A DNA stretch of 64,000 nt. Source: an uncultured Draconibacterium sp. Its GTDB lineage: Bacteria; Bacteroidota; Bacteroidia; Bacteroidales; Prolixibacteraceae. Within the stretch, counting starts at the first letter, position 1. Every line of letters starts with the position of its first letter. The notes below the pieces were generated by a model. It did not search any database. It was not told the origin of the DNA and saw nothing but the letters and a program-made list of their open reading frames with translations. Made by a program: the position numbers and the translations under genes. The stretch lies in assembly GCF_963677155.1 (NCBI RefSeq), contig NZ_OY781884.1:1916501-1980500 (forward strand), given 5' to 3'. This document shows, one piece after another, positions 17,447 to 26,276 of this stretch.

Positions 17447-18291
17447 TAATCAATAATGCGCTGACTGATGTCGAGTGCTTTTACCGAATGTGTTAATGCA
17501 CCAATCGAAATATAATCAACGCCAGTTTGCGCTACTTTGCGAATACGTTTGATGGTCATATTCCCCGATGCTTCAACTTTAGCACGACGGTCGATAATAT
17601 CAACACACTCTTTCATCATTGTTGAACGCATATTGTCAAGCATTATAATATCAACGTCGGCAGCCAGTGCTTCTTTTACCTGGTCGATAGTTGTGGTTTC
17701 CACCTCAATTTTAATACTTTTTGGAATGTTCTTACGAATAGCGTCCACTGCTTTGGTAATGCTTCCCGCAACCTGTATGTGGTTGTCTTTAATCATTACC
17801 ATGTCGTACAATCCAAAACGGTGGTTCGAGGCACCTCCCATCCGAACCGCGTACTTATCTAGGTAACGGTATCCGGGCAAGGTTTTTCGGGTATCCAGAA
17901 TCTCTACTTTTGTACCCTCTGTTTCCTTCATGCATAAATTCGAATAGCTGGCAATTCCCGATAAACGCTGAAGAAAATTCAGTGCTTTACGCTCGCCGGT
18001 TAACAACGCACGATAGTTTCCTTTAAACTGGGCAATTATATCACCGGGAACTACATGAGTTCCGTCGGGCATAAATACTTCCCATTCCAGATTATTATCA
18101 AATTTTCTGAAAACCATTTCTGCAACTTGCAAACCTGCCACAACACCCTCTTCTTTAGCTACAAACTGTGCTGTTTTTATATCGTTACTATCTATAAGGT
18201 TGTTTGTAGTTATGTCTCCGTCGCCGATATCTTCGGCGTAAGCCATGTCGAATAAAACTTCGGCCGACTTTAATGTTTTCTCATCCATCAT
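17446..18291 (-). CDS. nadC: Nicotinate-nucleotide pyrophosphorylase (carboxylating)
   Basis: NadC converts quinolinate and phosphoribosyl pyrophosphate to nicotinate mononucleotide in de novo NAD synthesis. The 281-residue sequence has EDIGDGDITTNNLI near residue 18, the substrate loop GERKALNFLQRLSGIAS, TRKTLPGYRYLDKYAVRMGG with its catalytic Arg and Lys residues, and IEVETTTIDQVKEAL...IMLDNM. It starts four bases after the nadB stop. nadA is not in the window. Confidence 0.97.
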   Translation of the reverse strand: MMDEKTLKSAEVLFDMAYAEDIGDGDITTNNLIDSNDIKTAQFVAKEEGVVAGLQVAEMVFRKFDNNLEWEVFMPDGTHVVPGDIIAQFKGNYRALLTGERKALNFLQRLSGIASYSNLCMKETEGTKVEILDTRKTLPGYRYLDKYAVRMGGASNHRFGLYDMVMIKDNHIQVAGSITKAVDAIRKNIPKSIKIEVETTTIDQVKEALAADVDIIMLDNMRSTMMKECVDIIDRRAKVEASGNMTIKRIRKVAQTGVDYISIGALTHSVKALDISQRIID

Positions 18292-18295
18292 AGCT

Positions 18296-19867
18296 TTACT
18301 TTCTTATGGGTTCAAACTCAATGTTCTTGTTATTTTGTTGAATAATATGTGTTTTAAAATCAGGATTCTCCTTCTGAAAATCTTCACGGATATGCCCACC
18401 ACGACTTTCTTCGCGAACCAGTGCTGATTGCGCAATGAGTTTACTAATAAGCGACATATTCCTGATTTTAATTAAATTATATTCGTTTTGAGTCTTGTTG
18501 AATTCTGAAACAATTTCAGTAAGACGACTAAGTGCAGCCTCCAGATCTTCCCGGTTTCTGACAATTCCCAGCTTCTTCGACATAATTTGTGCCAACTCAT
18601 TCTGGTATTTCAGAAAAAGTTGCTCGTTATTTGCATCTAATGTAATTGGCTCGGGCGCTTCAATCAGATGCTCCGACGCAACAAGTTTTGCAGCTTTTTC
18701 GCTGGCCCGCTTGCCGAAAACCAAACACTCGAGCAAAGAATTACTTGCCAAACGATTGGCTCCCATTACTCCGGTTGATGCAGCCTCGCCACAAACAAAG
18801 AGACCCGAAACATTTGTTTCAGCATCGAGATTAGTGCGAATTCCGCCAACCATATAGTGCGCTGCCGGCGCAATAGGTAAATTATCTTCGGTTAAATCAA
18901 AACCAAATCCGGTTAAATGTCTGTCGATATTCTTAAATCGCTTTCTGATCTTTTCCTTATCCAAATGTGTTAGCGACAAAAAGATATGATCCTCATCTGA
19001 TTTTTGAATTTGCCTAAAAATACTGTAAGCAACTACATCGCGCGGTGCCAGTTCGGCCAGCGGATGAATATCTTTCATAAAGCGTTCGCCTTTCGAATTA
19101 AGCAACCACGCTCCTTCTCCTCGAACTGCCTCGCTAATCAGGTAAGCTTCTTTTCCCGGCACATATAAGGCCGATGGGTGAAACTGAACAAATTCAAGAT
19201 CAGCTAGTCGCGCCCCAGCATCGTATGCCAATGCAATTCCATCGCCGGTTGCTGTATGTGGATTTGTTGAACGCTCAAAAACCCGCGACAAACCACCCGT
19301 TGCAACAATTACAGCTTTTGTTTTGAATATGATATTTCTGTTGGTTTTAAAATCGTAAGCCTGAAGCCCCACAATGGCATTGTTGTGCTTGAGCAATTTA
19401 ACGGCCACCACAAACTCGAAAGCTTCTACGTTCTCTTGCTCCTGAATAAGGCGTAGCTTAAACAAAGTCAGCTCTTTTCCGGTTGCATCGCCACCCGCAT
19501 GTAGAATACGTCGCTTGCTATGTCCACCTTCCAGCCCCATCACAAACTCGCCGTTTTTCTTATCGAATTGCATTCCCAAATCGATTAGTTCCTTTACACG
19601 TTCGCGACCTTCATTTACCAATACATCTACCGCATCGTGGTCGCAAATACCACGTCCGGCAACCAATGTATCCTGTGCATGTTGCTCTGGCGAATCATAA
19701 TCAGCAATTGCGGCAGCAATTCCTCCCTGCGCATAATACGAATTACTAACATCAAGCTGAGATTTAGTAACTATCGCAACGCGTCCATATTTTGAAGAAT
19801 GATAAGCAGCCGACAATCCTGCCAGCCCACTTCCTATTACAACCGTATCAAATTCAAGTATTTGCAT
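18296..19867 (-). CDS. nadB: L-aspartate oxidase
   Basis: NadB is the FAD enzyme that oxidises aspartate to iminoaspartate at the start of NAD synthesis. The protein (523 residues) has the N-terminal dinucleotide fold TVVIGSGLAGLSAAYHSSKYG, the flavin loop SYYAQGGIAAA, LEGGHSKRRILHAGGDATGKEL with active-site residues, EFVQFHPSALY and GEAASTGVMGANRLASNSLLECLVFG. It heads the run nadB-nadC-coaX-envelope genes. A good promoter element lies about 30 bases upstream. Confidence 0.96.
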   Translation of the reverse strand: MQILEFDTVVIGSGLAGLSAAYHSSKYGRVAIVTKSQLDVSNSYYAQGGIAAAIADYDSPEQHAQDTLVAGRGICDHDAVDVLVNEGRERVKELIDLGMQFDKKNGEFVMGLEGGHSKRRILHAGGDATGKELTLFKLRLIQEQENVEAFEFVVAVKLLKHNNAIVGLQAYDFKTNRNIIFKTKAVIVATGGLSRVFERSTNPHTATGDGIALAYDAGARLADLEFVQFHPSALYVPGKEAYLISEAVRGEGAWLLNSKGERFMKDIHPLAELAPRDVVAYSIFRQIQKSDEDHIFLSLTHLDKEKIRKRFKNIDRHLTGFGFDLTEDNLPIAPAAHYMVGGIRTNLDAETNVSGLFVCGEAASTGVMGANRLASNSLLECLVFGKRASEKAAKLVASEHLIEAPEPITLDANNEQLFLKYQNELAQIMSKKLGIVRNREDLEAALSRLTEIVSEFNKTQNEYNLIKIRNMSLISKLIAQSALVREESRGGHIREDFQKENPDFKTHIIQQNNKNIEFEPIRK

Positions 19868-19897
19868 CTGTTTTCTATGCCTCCAGCAAACGAGCCT

Positions 19898-19906
19898 GCA
19901 AAGTTA
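19898..19906 (-). promoter_or_regulatory. Candidate promoter -7 element of nadB
   Basis: The minus strand reads TAACTTTGC, a full TAnnTTTG(C) match, about 31 bases upstream of the nadB start. A TTTG lies 14 bases further upstream, which is closer than usual for the -33 element. Confidence 0.55.
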
Positions 19907-19937
19907 GCATTTCTTTTAAGCAAATACCTATGTTTTA

Positions 19938-20194
19938 TCACTTAGGTTTTACTTTGCGCGGCGAAGACAATGCCTTGCCTTGAAAAACGCCACATGACTT
20001 TCCCTGTAATTTCAATTTCCCGGAGATAAGATAACCGGTTGTTCGTACGGATATCTATGTGGCGGTAATTCGCTTCCCTTTTGCGATTCAAATTCACACA
20101 TAATCGACTTATCTTCAAAAGCCAGTGCCCGCATTTTCACCGGACAACAAGGTTTTAAACTATTGGAAATTACTTTTGGTAAACATCTTATATC
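19938..20194 (-). pseudogene. Frameshifted, truncated cupin-domain gene
   Basis: On the minus strand one frame reads ...KMRALAFEDKSIMCEF, then SQKGSELPPHRYPYEQ, and hits a stop soon after. Moving by one base at about 20038 continues the domain as GYLISGKLKLQGKS, exactly what follows EQ in many cupins (consensus PPHxHPxEQxGYLxSGxLxL). The reading after that ends at TGA 19938-19940 without the rest of the barrel. The histidine motif is also damaged: HRY in place of H-x-H. It is a decayed remnant upstream of nadB. Confidence 0.65.
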
Positions 20195-20413
20195 CTTTTG
20201 GTGTTTCGGTTAAAAAAAAAAGTTGCATACCAAATTAAACCATGCGCAAACCTGAAAGTCTCTGTAATTGCTTATTTGGTGTACAATCAGGTTAAATATT
20301 AATCGCCCAATGTGTAGTTTTTACATAATAAATTCTGAGACACAAAAAAATTAATGATTTTTACACTCCAAATAAACCTATGATTCGAAAATCTAAATAA
20401 AACAAAAATAGCC
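20195..20413. other. Gap before the RND operon with a 7-bp inverted repeat
   Basis: No gene is seen here. A perfect inverted repeat AACCTGA (20249-20255) / TCAGGTT (20287-20293) spans 45 bases about 120 bases upstream of the adaptor gene and could be an operator or stem-loop. The rest is AT-rich leader sequence. Confidence 0.3.
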
Positions 20414-21592
20414 ATGAGTTGGAGAAAAACTACGTTTATTGTTGTTGCCCTTATTATTTTGCTAGGAGGCGCAGCAGCATTATCAGAACTCTTCGTTTCA
20501 ATGAAACCGGAGCAAATTAAACGGCCCGATGTTGAAATGAAACGATCAGTTAAAGTTAAAACAGTTAACTATTCGGAAATTACCTCACCACTTTCACTCC
20601 CCGGAGGACGTGCCGTATCGGGCAATGAGGTGTTATTGGTTGCCGAAGCATCAGGTAAAATTGAACCGGGAGCTGTCGTACTGCGAAAAGGTACATCGTT
20701 TAAAAAAGGACAACTGCTTGCCGAAATATACAAAGACGAGGCAGAGCTTGCCTTAAAAGCAAAAAAAGCAAAGCTTTTAACGACAATGACCTCTTTATTA
20801 CCCGATATAAAAGTAGATTTTCCAGATCAGCTAAATGTTTACGAAACATTTTTCAGAGCCATCGATCTGGATAGCGACCTACCAGAAATGCCAGTGGTAA
20901 AAGATGAAAAACTAAAAGTATTTTTAGCCAGCCGAGGTGTTTTAACTGAGTATTACGATATTAAACAAGATGAGAAAAAATTGAAACGCCATACGCTTTA
21001 TGCTCCTTTCGATGGAACATTTACGCAGGTTAATTACGAAACCGGATCGTATGTGAATACGGGAGGACAAATCGCCAAAATGATTCGCACCGACCATGTA
21101 GAGATTGAAGTTCCTGTTCCGAATGAAGACAGCGAGTGGATAGAAATTGGCGATAAAGTCTTCATTCATTCCAATCTCGACGATTCTTCAATTTCCGGCA
21201 AGGTGGTGCGTAAATCAAACTTTGTTGAAGCAGAAACACAATCGCTAAGCATTTTTGTTCAGGTGGATCAAGCCGATTCCGACAAAGTTCTTCCCGGACA
21301 GATCTACGAAGTAACTTTCCCCGGACAAAAAATTGCTAATGCCATGGAAATTCCACGTGGTGCAGTTTTTAACTCAAGTACCGTTTATGTTGTTATTGAT
21401 GGCGAACTAAAAAAACGTGAAATTAACGTGATAAAACGCAACGAAACTACACTGATTTTTGATGGTTTACCAACAGGAAGTAAAGTGGTTGCGGAGCCAT
21501 TAATAAATGTAAAAGAAAATACTCCGGTAAATATTCTGGACGAAACAGGCAACAAAAAGCCAATCTCCCGAAACCAGGCTAAACCTCAATAG
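20414..21592 (+). CDS. RND efflux periplasmic adaptor (membrane fusion protein)
   Basis: This is the 392-residue adaptor of a tripartite pump. An N-terminal membrane anchor (residues 8-25) is followed by the lipoyl-like half motif VLLVAEASGKIEPGAVVLRKGTSFKKGQLLAEIY. A short hairpin follows, then LYAPFDGTFTQVNYETGSYVNTGGQIAKM completes the lipoyl domain, with beta-barrel sequence near EVPVPNEDSEWIEIGDKVFI. The helical hairpin is short for the family. The pump gene follows 17 bases downstream. Confidence 0.9.
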   Translation: MSWRKTTFIVVALIILLGGAAALSELFVSMKPEQIKRPDVEMKRSVKVKTVNYSEITSPLSLPGGRAVSGNEVLLVAEASGKIEPGAVVLRKGTSFKKGQLLAEIYKDEAELALKAKKAKLLTTMTSLLPDIKVDFPDQLNVYETFFRAIDLDSDLPEMPVVKDEKLKVFLASRGVLTEYYDIKQDEKKLKRHTLYAPFDGTFTQVNYETGSYVNTGGQIAKMIRTDHVEIEVPVPNEDSEWIEIGDKVFIHSNLDDSSISGKVVRKSNFVEAETQSLSIFVQVDQADSDKVLPGQIYEVTFPGQKIANAMEIPRGAVFNSSTVYVVIDGELKKREINVIKRNETTLIFDGLPTGSKVVAEPLINVKENTPVNILDETGNKKPISRNQAKPQ

Positions 21593-21609
21593 AAAAAGGA
21601 GAAAGATCA

Positions 21610-24600
21610 ATGAAAAAGATAGTTGAACTATTTGTAAAATTTCCATTTTACGCCAACCTGATCCTGCTTTTCCTTATCGTAGTGGGTAGCATAAGTTTTC
21701 TTTCGATGAAGAAATCTTTCTTCCCCGAGCGCGAATCGCATATGATCACCGTTCGCGTAGCTTATCCCGGGGCTTCTCCGGTTGAAATGGAAGAAGGGGT
21801 TACCTCGCGCATTGAAGAAGCAGTGAGAGCCATTCCGGGTATTTACGAGATCAATTCGGTATCGGCAGAAAACAGTGCCAGCATACGAATTGAGATTCAG
21901 CCCGGATACGATATTGATGAAGCACTTATTGAAGTAAAAAACGCGGTAGATGGAATTTCGGCACTACCAACAGCGGCCGAACGCCCCATTGTGGCGAAAA
22001 CACGAACTACATCGCCGGCAGCACGTTTGCTGGTTACCGGCGACGTTGATTTAATGACACTAAAATCGTACGCCCAGCAGGTGGAAGAAGATTTTTTGGG
22101 ATCAGGAATTATGAGCCAGGTTACCATTTCGGGTTTCCCTAGCCTCGAAATCTCTGTTGAAGCCCAGGAGGAAGACTTGCTGCGCTACGGACTAACTTTT
22201 AATGATATACAGAATGCCATAACTAACAACAACCGCGATGTTTCTGGCGGACAACTAAGATCGAAAGATGAAGAGCTGTTAATTCGTTTGCGCTCGCGGA
22301 GTGCTGATCCGAATAAAATTGGCAACATTATTTTACGTGCCAATCCTGATGGAAGCGTACTTCGCATTAACGATATTGCCACAGTAAAAATGAAATTCTC
22401 GGATGTGCCTAACAAAGCACTAGAGAGAGGAAATCCGCTGATCAACATCAACGTAATGAAGCTGATTACGGAGGACCTTGACGAGATTGATCAATACGTA
22501 AAAGAATATGTTGCCGATTTTAATTCACATACACATGGCGTTAAATTAATCTACTCACGTTCGTATCTCGAATTGTTAAAATCGCGTCTCGACCTGCTGT
22601 ACAGTAATGGAGGAATGGGATTGATTCTAGTGGTTCTTATCCTTGGAATCATGCTTAGCACCCGCCTTTCGTTATGGGTTGCCTGGGGAATTCCGGCTTC
22701 TTTTCTGGGAATGTTCATCGTTGCAAATATGATTGGCGTCACCATTAATATGATGTCGCTTTTTGGCATGATACTGGTTATCGGGATCCTCGTTGATGAC
22801 GGAATTGTAATCGGAGAAAATATCTTCCAGCATTTCGAACGGGGGAAAAGCCCGATGCGGGCAGCCGTTGACGGAACAGTGGAAGTTATTCCAGCTGTAA
22901 CATCATCGGTATTAACTACCGTTGTTGCTTTCTCTCCGCTAATTTTTATTACCGGCCGTATGGAAATGATGTACGAAATGGCGATAATTGTAATCGCCAG
23001 TTTGCTCATCTCACTATTTGAAGCCTTTTTGGTTCTTCCGGCTCACCTTGGAAACGAAAAGGTGCTAAACCGAAAAACACTTCACCGCAAGGCAAAAGGA
23101 CTACGAAAATATACCGAAGGATTTTTTACATGGCTACGCGATTATGCTTATGACCGGGTTATTCGACTGGTTTTGGAATGGAGATATATTGTAATTGGAA
23201 TTCCCGTGGCAATGATTGTAATTACACTTGGTTTAATTGGTGGTCAGCTGATTAAGACAACGTTCTTCCCGCGAATGGAGTTCGATTCTTTTAACATTAA
23301 CATTGCTTTTACGCCGGGTTCTGGCGAACGCCAAACCATGGAATACCTGGAGCGCTTTGATAGTATCGTGTGGGTGGTTAACGAGGAGATGATGGAAGAA
23401 TATAATGATACAATTCCGATTATCGAAAACAGTATAATTAATCTCGGTTCTGCTTTTAGCCGCGACGAAAGCGGTGCACACTGCGGAAATATTGACGTAT
23501 CGCCAAGAAACTCGGAAGAAACCGGAATTAGTTCGTATGAAATTATCCGTCGTTTAAACAAAAAAATCGGAAATGTTCCCGAAGCCGAGAAATTTACAAT
23601 TGGTGCCAGCAACCGTTTTGGTAATCCGGTTTCTATTGGTTTAATGTCGCGAAATACCCAAGAGTTGGAAGCTGCACGCGATTACCTCATGGACAAACTG
23701 CTACAATATCCACAACTTAAAGATGTGGTTAATACAAATGCCTTAGGGAAACAGGAAATTCTTTTGGAACTAAAACCAAAAGCCTACATGCTTGGCCTAA
23801 ACGAAACCTACATTGCCGGCCAGGTACGTCAGGCATTCTACGGCGGACAGGCACAACGCCTGCAAGTTGGCCGCGACGAGCTTCGTATTTGGGTACGCTA
23901 CCCGGCCGAAGGACGCGAGCGCATTGGTCAGTTGGAAAAAATGAAAGTTAAAACACCGCAAGGAGAATATCCGTTAATGGAGTTGGTTGATTACGATATG
24001 AAACGTGGTCCGGTAAACATTAACCGTTTTAACGGGAAACGCGAAATCAGGGTGAATGCCGATATGGTTGACCCGGATGCTTCGGTTACCGAAACTTTGG
24101 ATATGATTAAAGCCGAAGTAATTCCTGAACTTAAAGTGCTTTACCCTGGAATAACAGTAATTTTCCAGGGACAGCAGCGCGAGAGTGAACGAAACATGAG
24201 CGATCTGGCTTTTCTTTTCCCAATGGCTTTTCTGGCTATTATCTTTATCCTCATGATCAGTTTCCGTTCATTCGAACAACCAATGATTATCATTATTATG
24301 ATCCCAATTTCGATTCTCGGTGCTGTTTGGGGCCACGGTATTCATGGCAAACCGCTTTCAATTTTAAGTTTGTGGGGAATTGTAGCACTTACCGGTGTAA
24401 TTGTTAACGATGCGGTGGTGCTTCTTTCCAAATACAACCTGCTTATCGAGGAAGGACTAAAAGTAAAAGAAGCCATTGTTGAGGCCGGAAAATCACGGCT
24501 TCGTCCTATTATTCTAACTACGCTTACAACTGCTTTCGGTCTGTATCCACTTATTCTCGAAACCAGTTTCCAGGCGCAGTTCCTTATTCCAATGGCCATT

Positions 24601-24819
24601 TCGCTGGTATACGGAGTAGCATTCGGAACCATGTTTATACTGTTGTTCTTCCCTGCACTTATTTTGGTGCTGAACGACATCCGGAGATTTGTTCGCGAAC
24701 AGTGGTACGGAAGAAAATATGAACGCGAGCACGTGGAAATTGCATGGCAAAATGCACAACGTAAAATCGATAACAGCATTTATCACGAAGAAGATGAAGA
24801 GGAGGATACCAATGAATAA
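21610..24819 (+). CDS. RND efflux pump inner-membrane transporter (AcrB/HAE family)
   Basis: This 1069-residue proton-driven transporter has the standard two-fold layout: TM1 near residues 12-32, a periplasmic porter/docking region, and TM2-6 from residue 330. The motifs GILVDDGIVIGENIFQH (paired TM4 acids) and ALTGVIVNDAVVLLSKYN lie in the two halves, and TM7-12 occupy residues 840-1030. The start ERESHMITVRVAYPGASPVEMEEGVTSRIE is typical. The substrate cannot be read from the sequence. A Shine-Dalgarno-like GGAG precedes the start. Confidence 0.95.
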   Translation: MKKIVELFVKFPFYANLILLFLIVVGSISFLSMKKSFFPERESHMITVRVAYPGASPVEMEEGVTSRIEEAVRAIPGIYEINSVSAENSASIRIEIQPGYDIDEALIEVKNAVDGISALPTAAERPIVAKTRTTSPAARLLVTGDVDLMTLKSYAQQVEEDFLGSGIMSQVTISGFPSLEISVEAQEEDLLRYGLTFNDIQNAITNNNRDVSGGQLRSKDEELLIRLRSRSADPNKIGNIILRANPDGSVLRINDIATVKMKFSDVPNKALERGNPLININVMKLITEDLDEIDQYVKEYVADFNSHTHGVKLIYSRSYLELLKSRLDLLYSNGGMGLILVVLILGIMLSTRLSLWVAWGIPASFLGMFIVANMIGVTINMMSLFGMILVIGILVDDGIVIGENIFQHFERGKSPMRAAVDGTVEVIPAVTSSVLTTVVAFSPLIFITGRMEMMYEMAIIVIASLLISLFEAFLVLPAHLGNEKVLNRKTLHRKAKGLRKYTEGFFTWLRDYAYDRVIRLVLEWRYIVIGIPVAMIVITLGLIGGQLIKTTFFPRMEFDSFNINIAFTPGSGERQTMEYLERFDSIVWVVNEEMMEEYNDTIPIIENSIINLGSAFSRDESGAHCGNIDVSPRNSEETGISSYEIIRRLNKKIGNVPEAEKFTIGASNRFGNPVSIGLMSRNTQELEAARDYLMDKLLQYPQLKDVVNTNALGKQEILLELKPKAYMLGLNETYIAGQVRQAFYGGQAQRLQVGRDELRIWVRYPAEGRERIGQLEKMKVKTPQGEYPLMELVDYDMKRGPVNINRFNGKREIRVNADMVDPDASVTETLDMIKAEVIPELKVLYPGITVIFQGQQRESERNMSDLAFLFPMAFLAIIFILMISFRSFEQPMIIIIMIPISILGAVWGHGIHGKPLSILSLWGIVALTGVIVNDAVVLLSKYNLLIEEGLKVKEAIVEAGKSRLRPIILTTLTTAFGLYPLILETSFQAQFLIPMAISLVYGVAFGTMFILLFFPALILVLNDIRRFVREQWYGRKYEREHVEIAWQNAQRKIDNSIYHEEDEEEDTNE

Positions 24820-26101
24820 AATAGTAACACTATTGTTAATAATGGCTACGGGATTGTTTGCCCAGGCCCAGCAGCCACTTACTCTTACCAACGCCATAAC
24901 GAAAGCACTGGAAAATAACTACGATATTGTTATTGCCAAGGAAAACCAACGGGTTGCCGAGATTGAAAACAACTGGGGAAAGGCAGGCCGCTACCCATAC
25001 ATCAACCTTTCGATGGGCGACAATAACTCGCTACGAGTAGTTGATGGAGACAACACCACCTCGATAGGTTTATCGGGTGGCGCATCAGTAAACTGGACCA
25101 TTTTTGATGGATTTTCGGTGAGCATTACCAAAACCCGTTTGGAGGAGTTGGAAAACCTATCGAAAAACAATACGGCAGTTATGGTTGAAAGTACTATCCA
25201 ATCGGTAATTCTGGCCTATTACGATGTTTTGCTACAAAAAGAAATTCTGGCAACTTATAAAGAAGTAATGGCACTTTCGCAAGATCGTTTTCAGAAAGCT
25301 GAGCAACAAAAAGAATACGGATCAGCAGTGACTTACGATGTTTTGCAAGCACAAAATGCTTACCTGGCCGACCACGCAGGTTATCTGTTACAGGAAGTAG
25401 CCTACAAAAATTCGAAACGTAATCTGGCTTATTTAATGGCAGAAAAAGAAGTCGTTGACTACAAATACACCGATAAGTTTGAAGCCATTACTGAAGATTA
25501 TACGCTGGCCGGTTTGCGAGGGCAAATGATGGAAAACAACAAAAGTTTGCAAAACCAGTACATTAATCAGCGCCTGCTGGTAAATGCCATTGCATCGGCA
25601 AAAAGTGCTTTTTCTCCATCATTAGGATTTACAGGAGGAGTGACCGGATCACGCTCCGGAACAAAAATTGGCGATGCAGACATGAACTGGGCAAACTCGG
25701 CTAATTTTTACGGAAACCTCACGCTTAGCTGGAACTTGTTTAGCGGTGGAAACCGGAAACGCGCTTTGCAAATTGCCGAGATCGACAGCGATATTGCTGA
25801 AATTCAGCTAACCGACATGCAACACGACCTGGACAACAGCCTGGCCAACCTATTCGAGTTTTACCAGGTGCGCAAAGAGTTACTAACAGTTGCCGACGAA
25901 AATCTGGCAGCGGCACAACTTAACTTGCAAATTTCGCGCGACAAGTTTGAGGCGGGTGCCATCAACTCCTTCAACTTCCGCGATGTACAGGAAATCTACC
26001 TGCGCGCATCGCAAGGCAAACTGGAAGCGATCTATAATTTTATCAACGCACAAACATCACTGCTACGCTTAACCGGTGTAATTGTGCAGGAATATGAATA
26101 A
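24812..26101 (+). CDS. TolC-family outer membrane efflux protein
   Basis: This is the third part of the RND pump, a trimeric outer-membrane channel. The ATG at 24812 gives a proper signal peptide (MNKIVTLLLIMATGLFAQAQ). It overlaps the pump stop by 8 bases and has GAGGAGG eight bases upstream. The protein (429 residues) shows the repeated TolC pattern LTNAITKALENNYDIVIAKEN and a second repeat near SAKSAFSPSLGFTGGVTG. GAINSFNFRDVQEIYL lies in the last helix. A strong terminator closes the operon. Confidence 0.93.
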   Translation: MNKIVTLLLIMATGLFAQAQQPLTLTNAITKALENNYDIVIAKENQRVAEIENNWGKAGRYPYINLSMGDNNSLRVVDGDNTTSIGLSGGASVNWTIFDGFSVSITKTRLEELENLSKNNTAVMVESTIQSVILAYYDVLLQKEILATYKEVMALSQDRFQKAEQQKEYGSAVTYDVLQAQNAYLADHAGYLLQEVAYKNSKRNLAYLMAEKEVVDYKYTDKFEAITEDYTLAGLRGQMMENNKSLQNQYINQRLLVNAIASAKSAFSPSLGFTGGVTGSRSGTKIGDADMNWANSANFYGNLTLSWNLFSGGNRKRALQIAEIDSDIAEIQLTDMQHDLDNSLANLFEFYQVRKELLTVADENLAAAQLNLQISRDKFEAGAINSFNFRDVQEIYLRASQGKLEAIYNFINAQTSLLRLTGVIVQEYE

Positions 26102-26106
26102 ATAAA

Positions 26107-26143
26107 ACAAGCCGATGGAGAGTTCTTCATCGGCTTGTTTTTA
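26107..26143 (+). terminator. Rho-independent terminator of the RND operon
   Basis: A perfect 11-bp stem ACAAGCCGATG / CATCGGCTTGT with loop GAGAGTTCTT is followed by TTTTAA, starting 5 bases after the tolC-like stop. Confidence 0.9.
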
Positions 26144-26235
26144 ACAACCTCTAATTCTCTCACTTCTTTCTTTAACACTATTTCATCTTTATTAAATCTG
26201 CTCCCTCTCATCAGGTGTATTTAAACCATTATAGT

Positions 26236-26243
26236 TACATTTG
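26236..26243 (+). promoter_or_regulatory. Candidate promoter -7 element of the phosphofructokinase gene
   Basis: TACATTTG fits TAnnTTTG, 33 bases before the ATG and after the RND terminator. Confidence 0.5.
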
Positions 26244-26276
26244 AAAAGTTTTTAAGGCAACCACAAAAACATAGGA

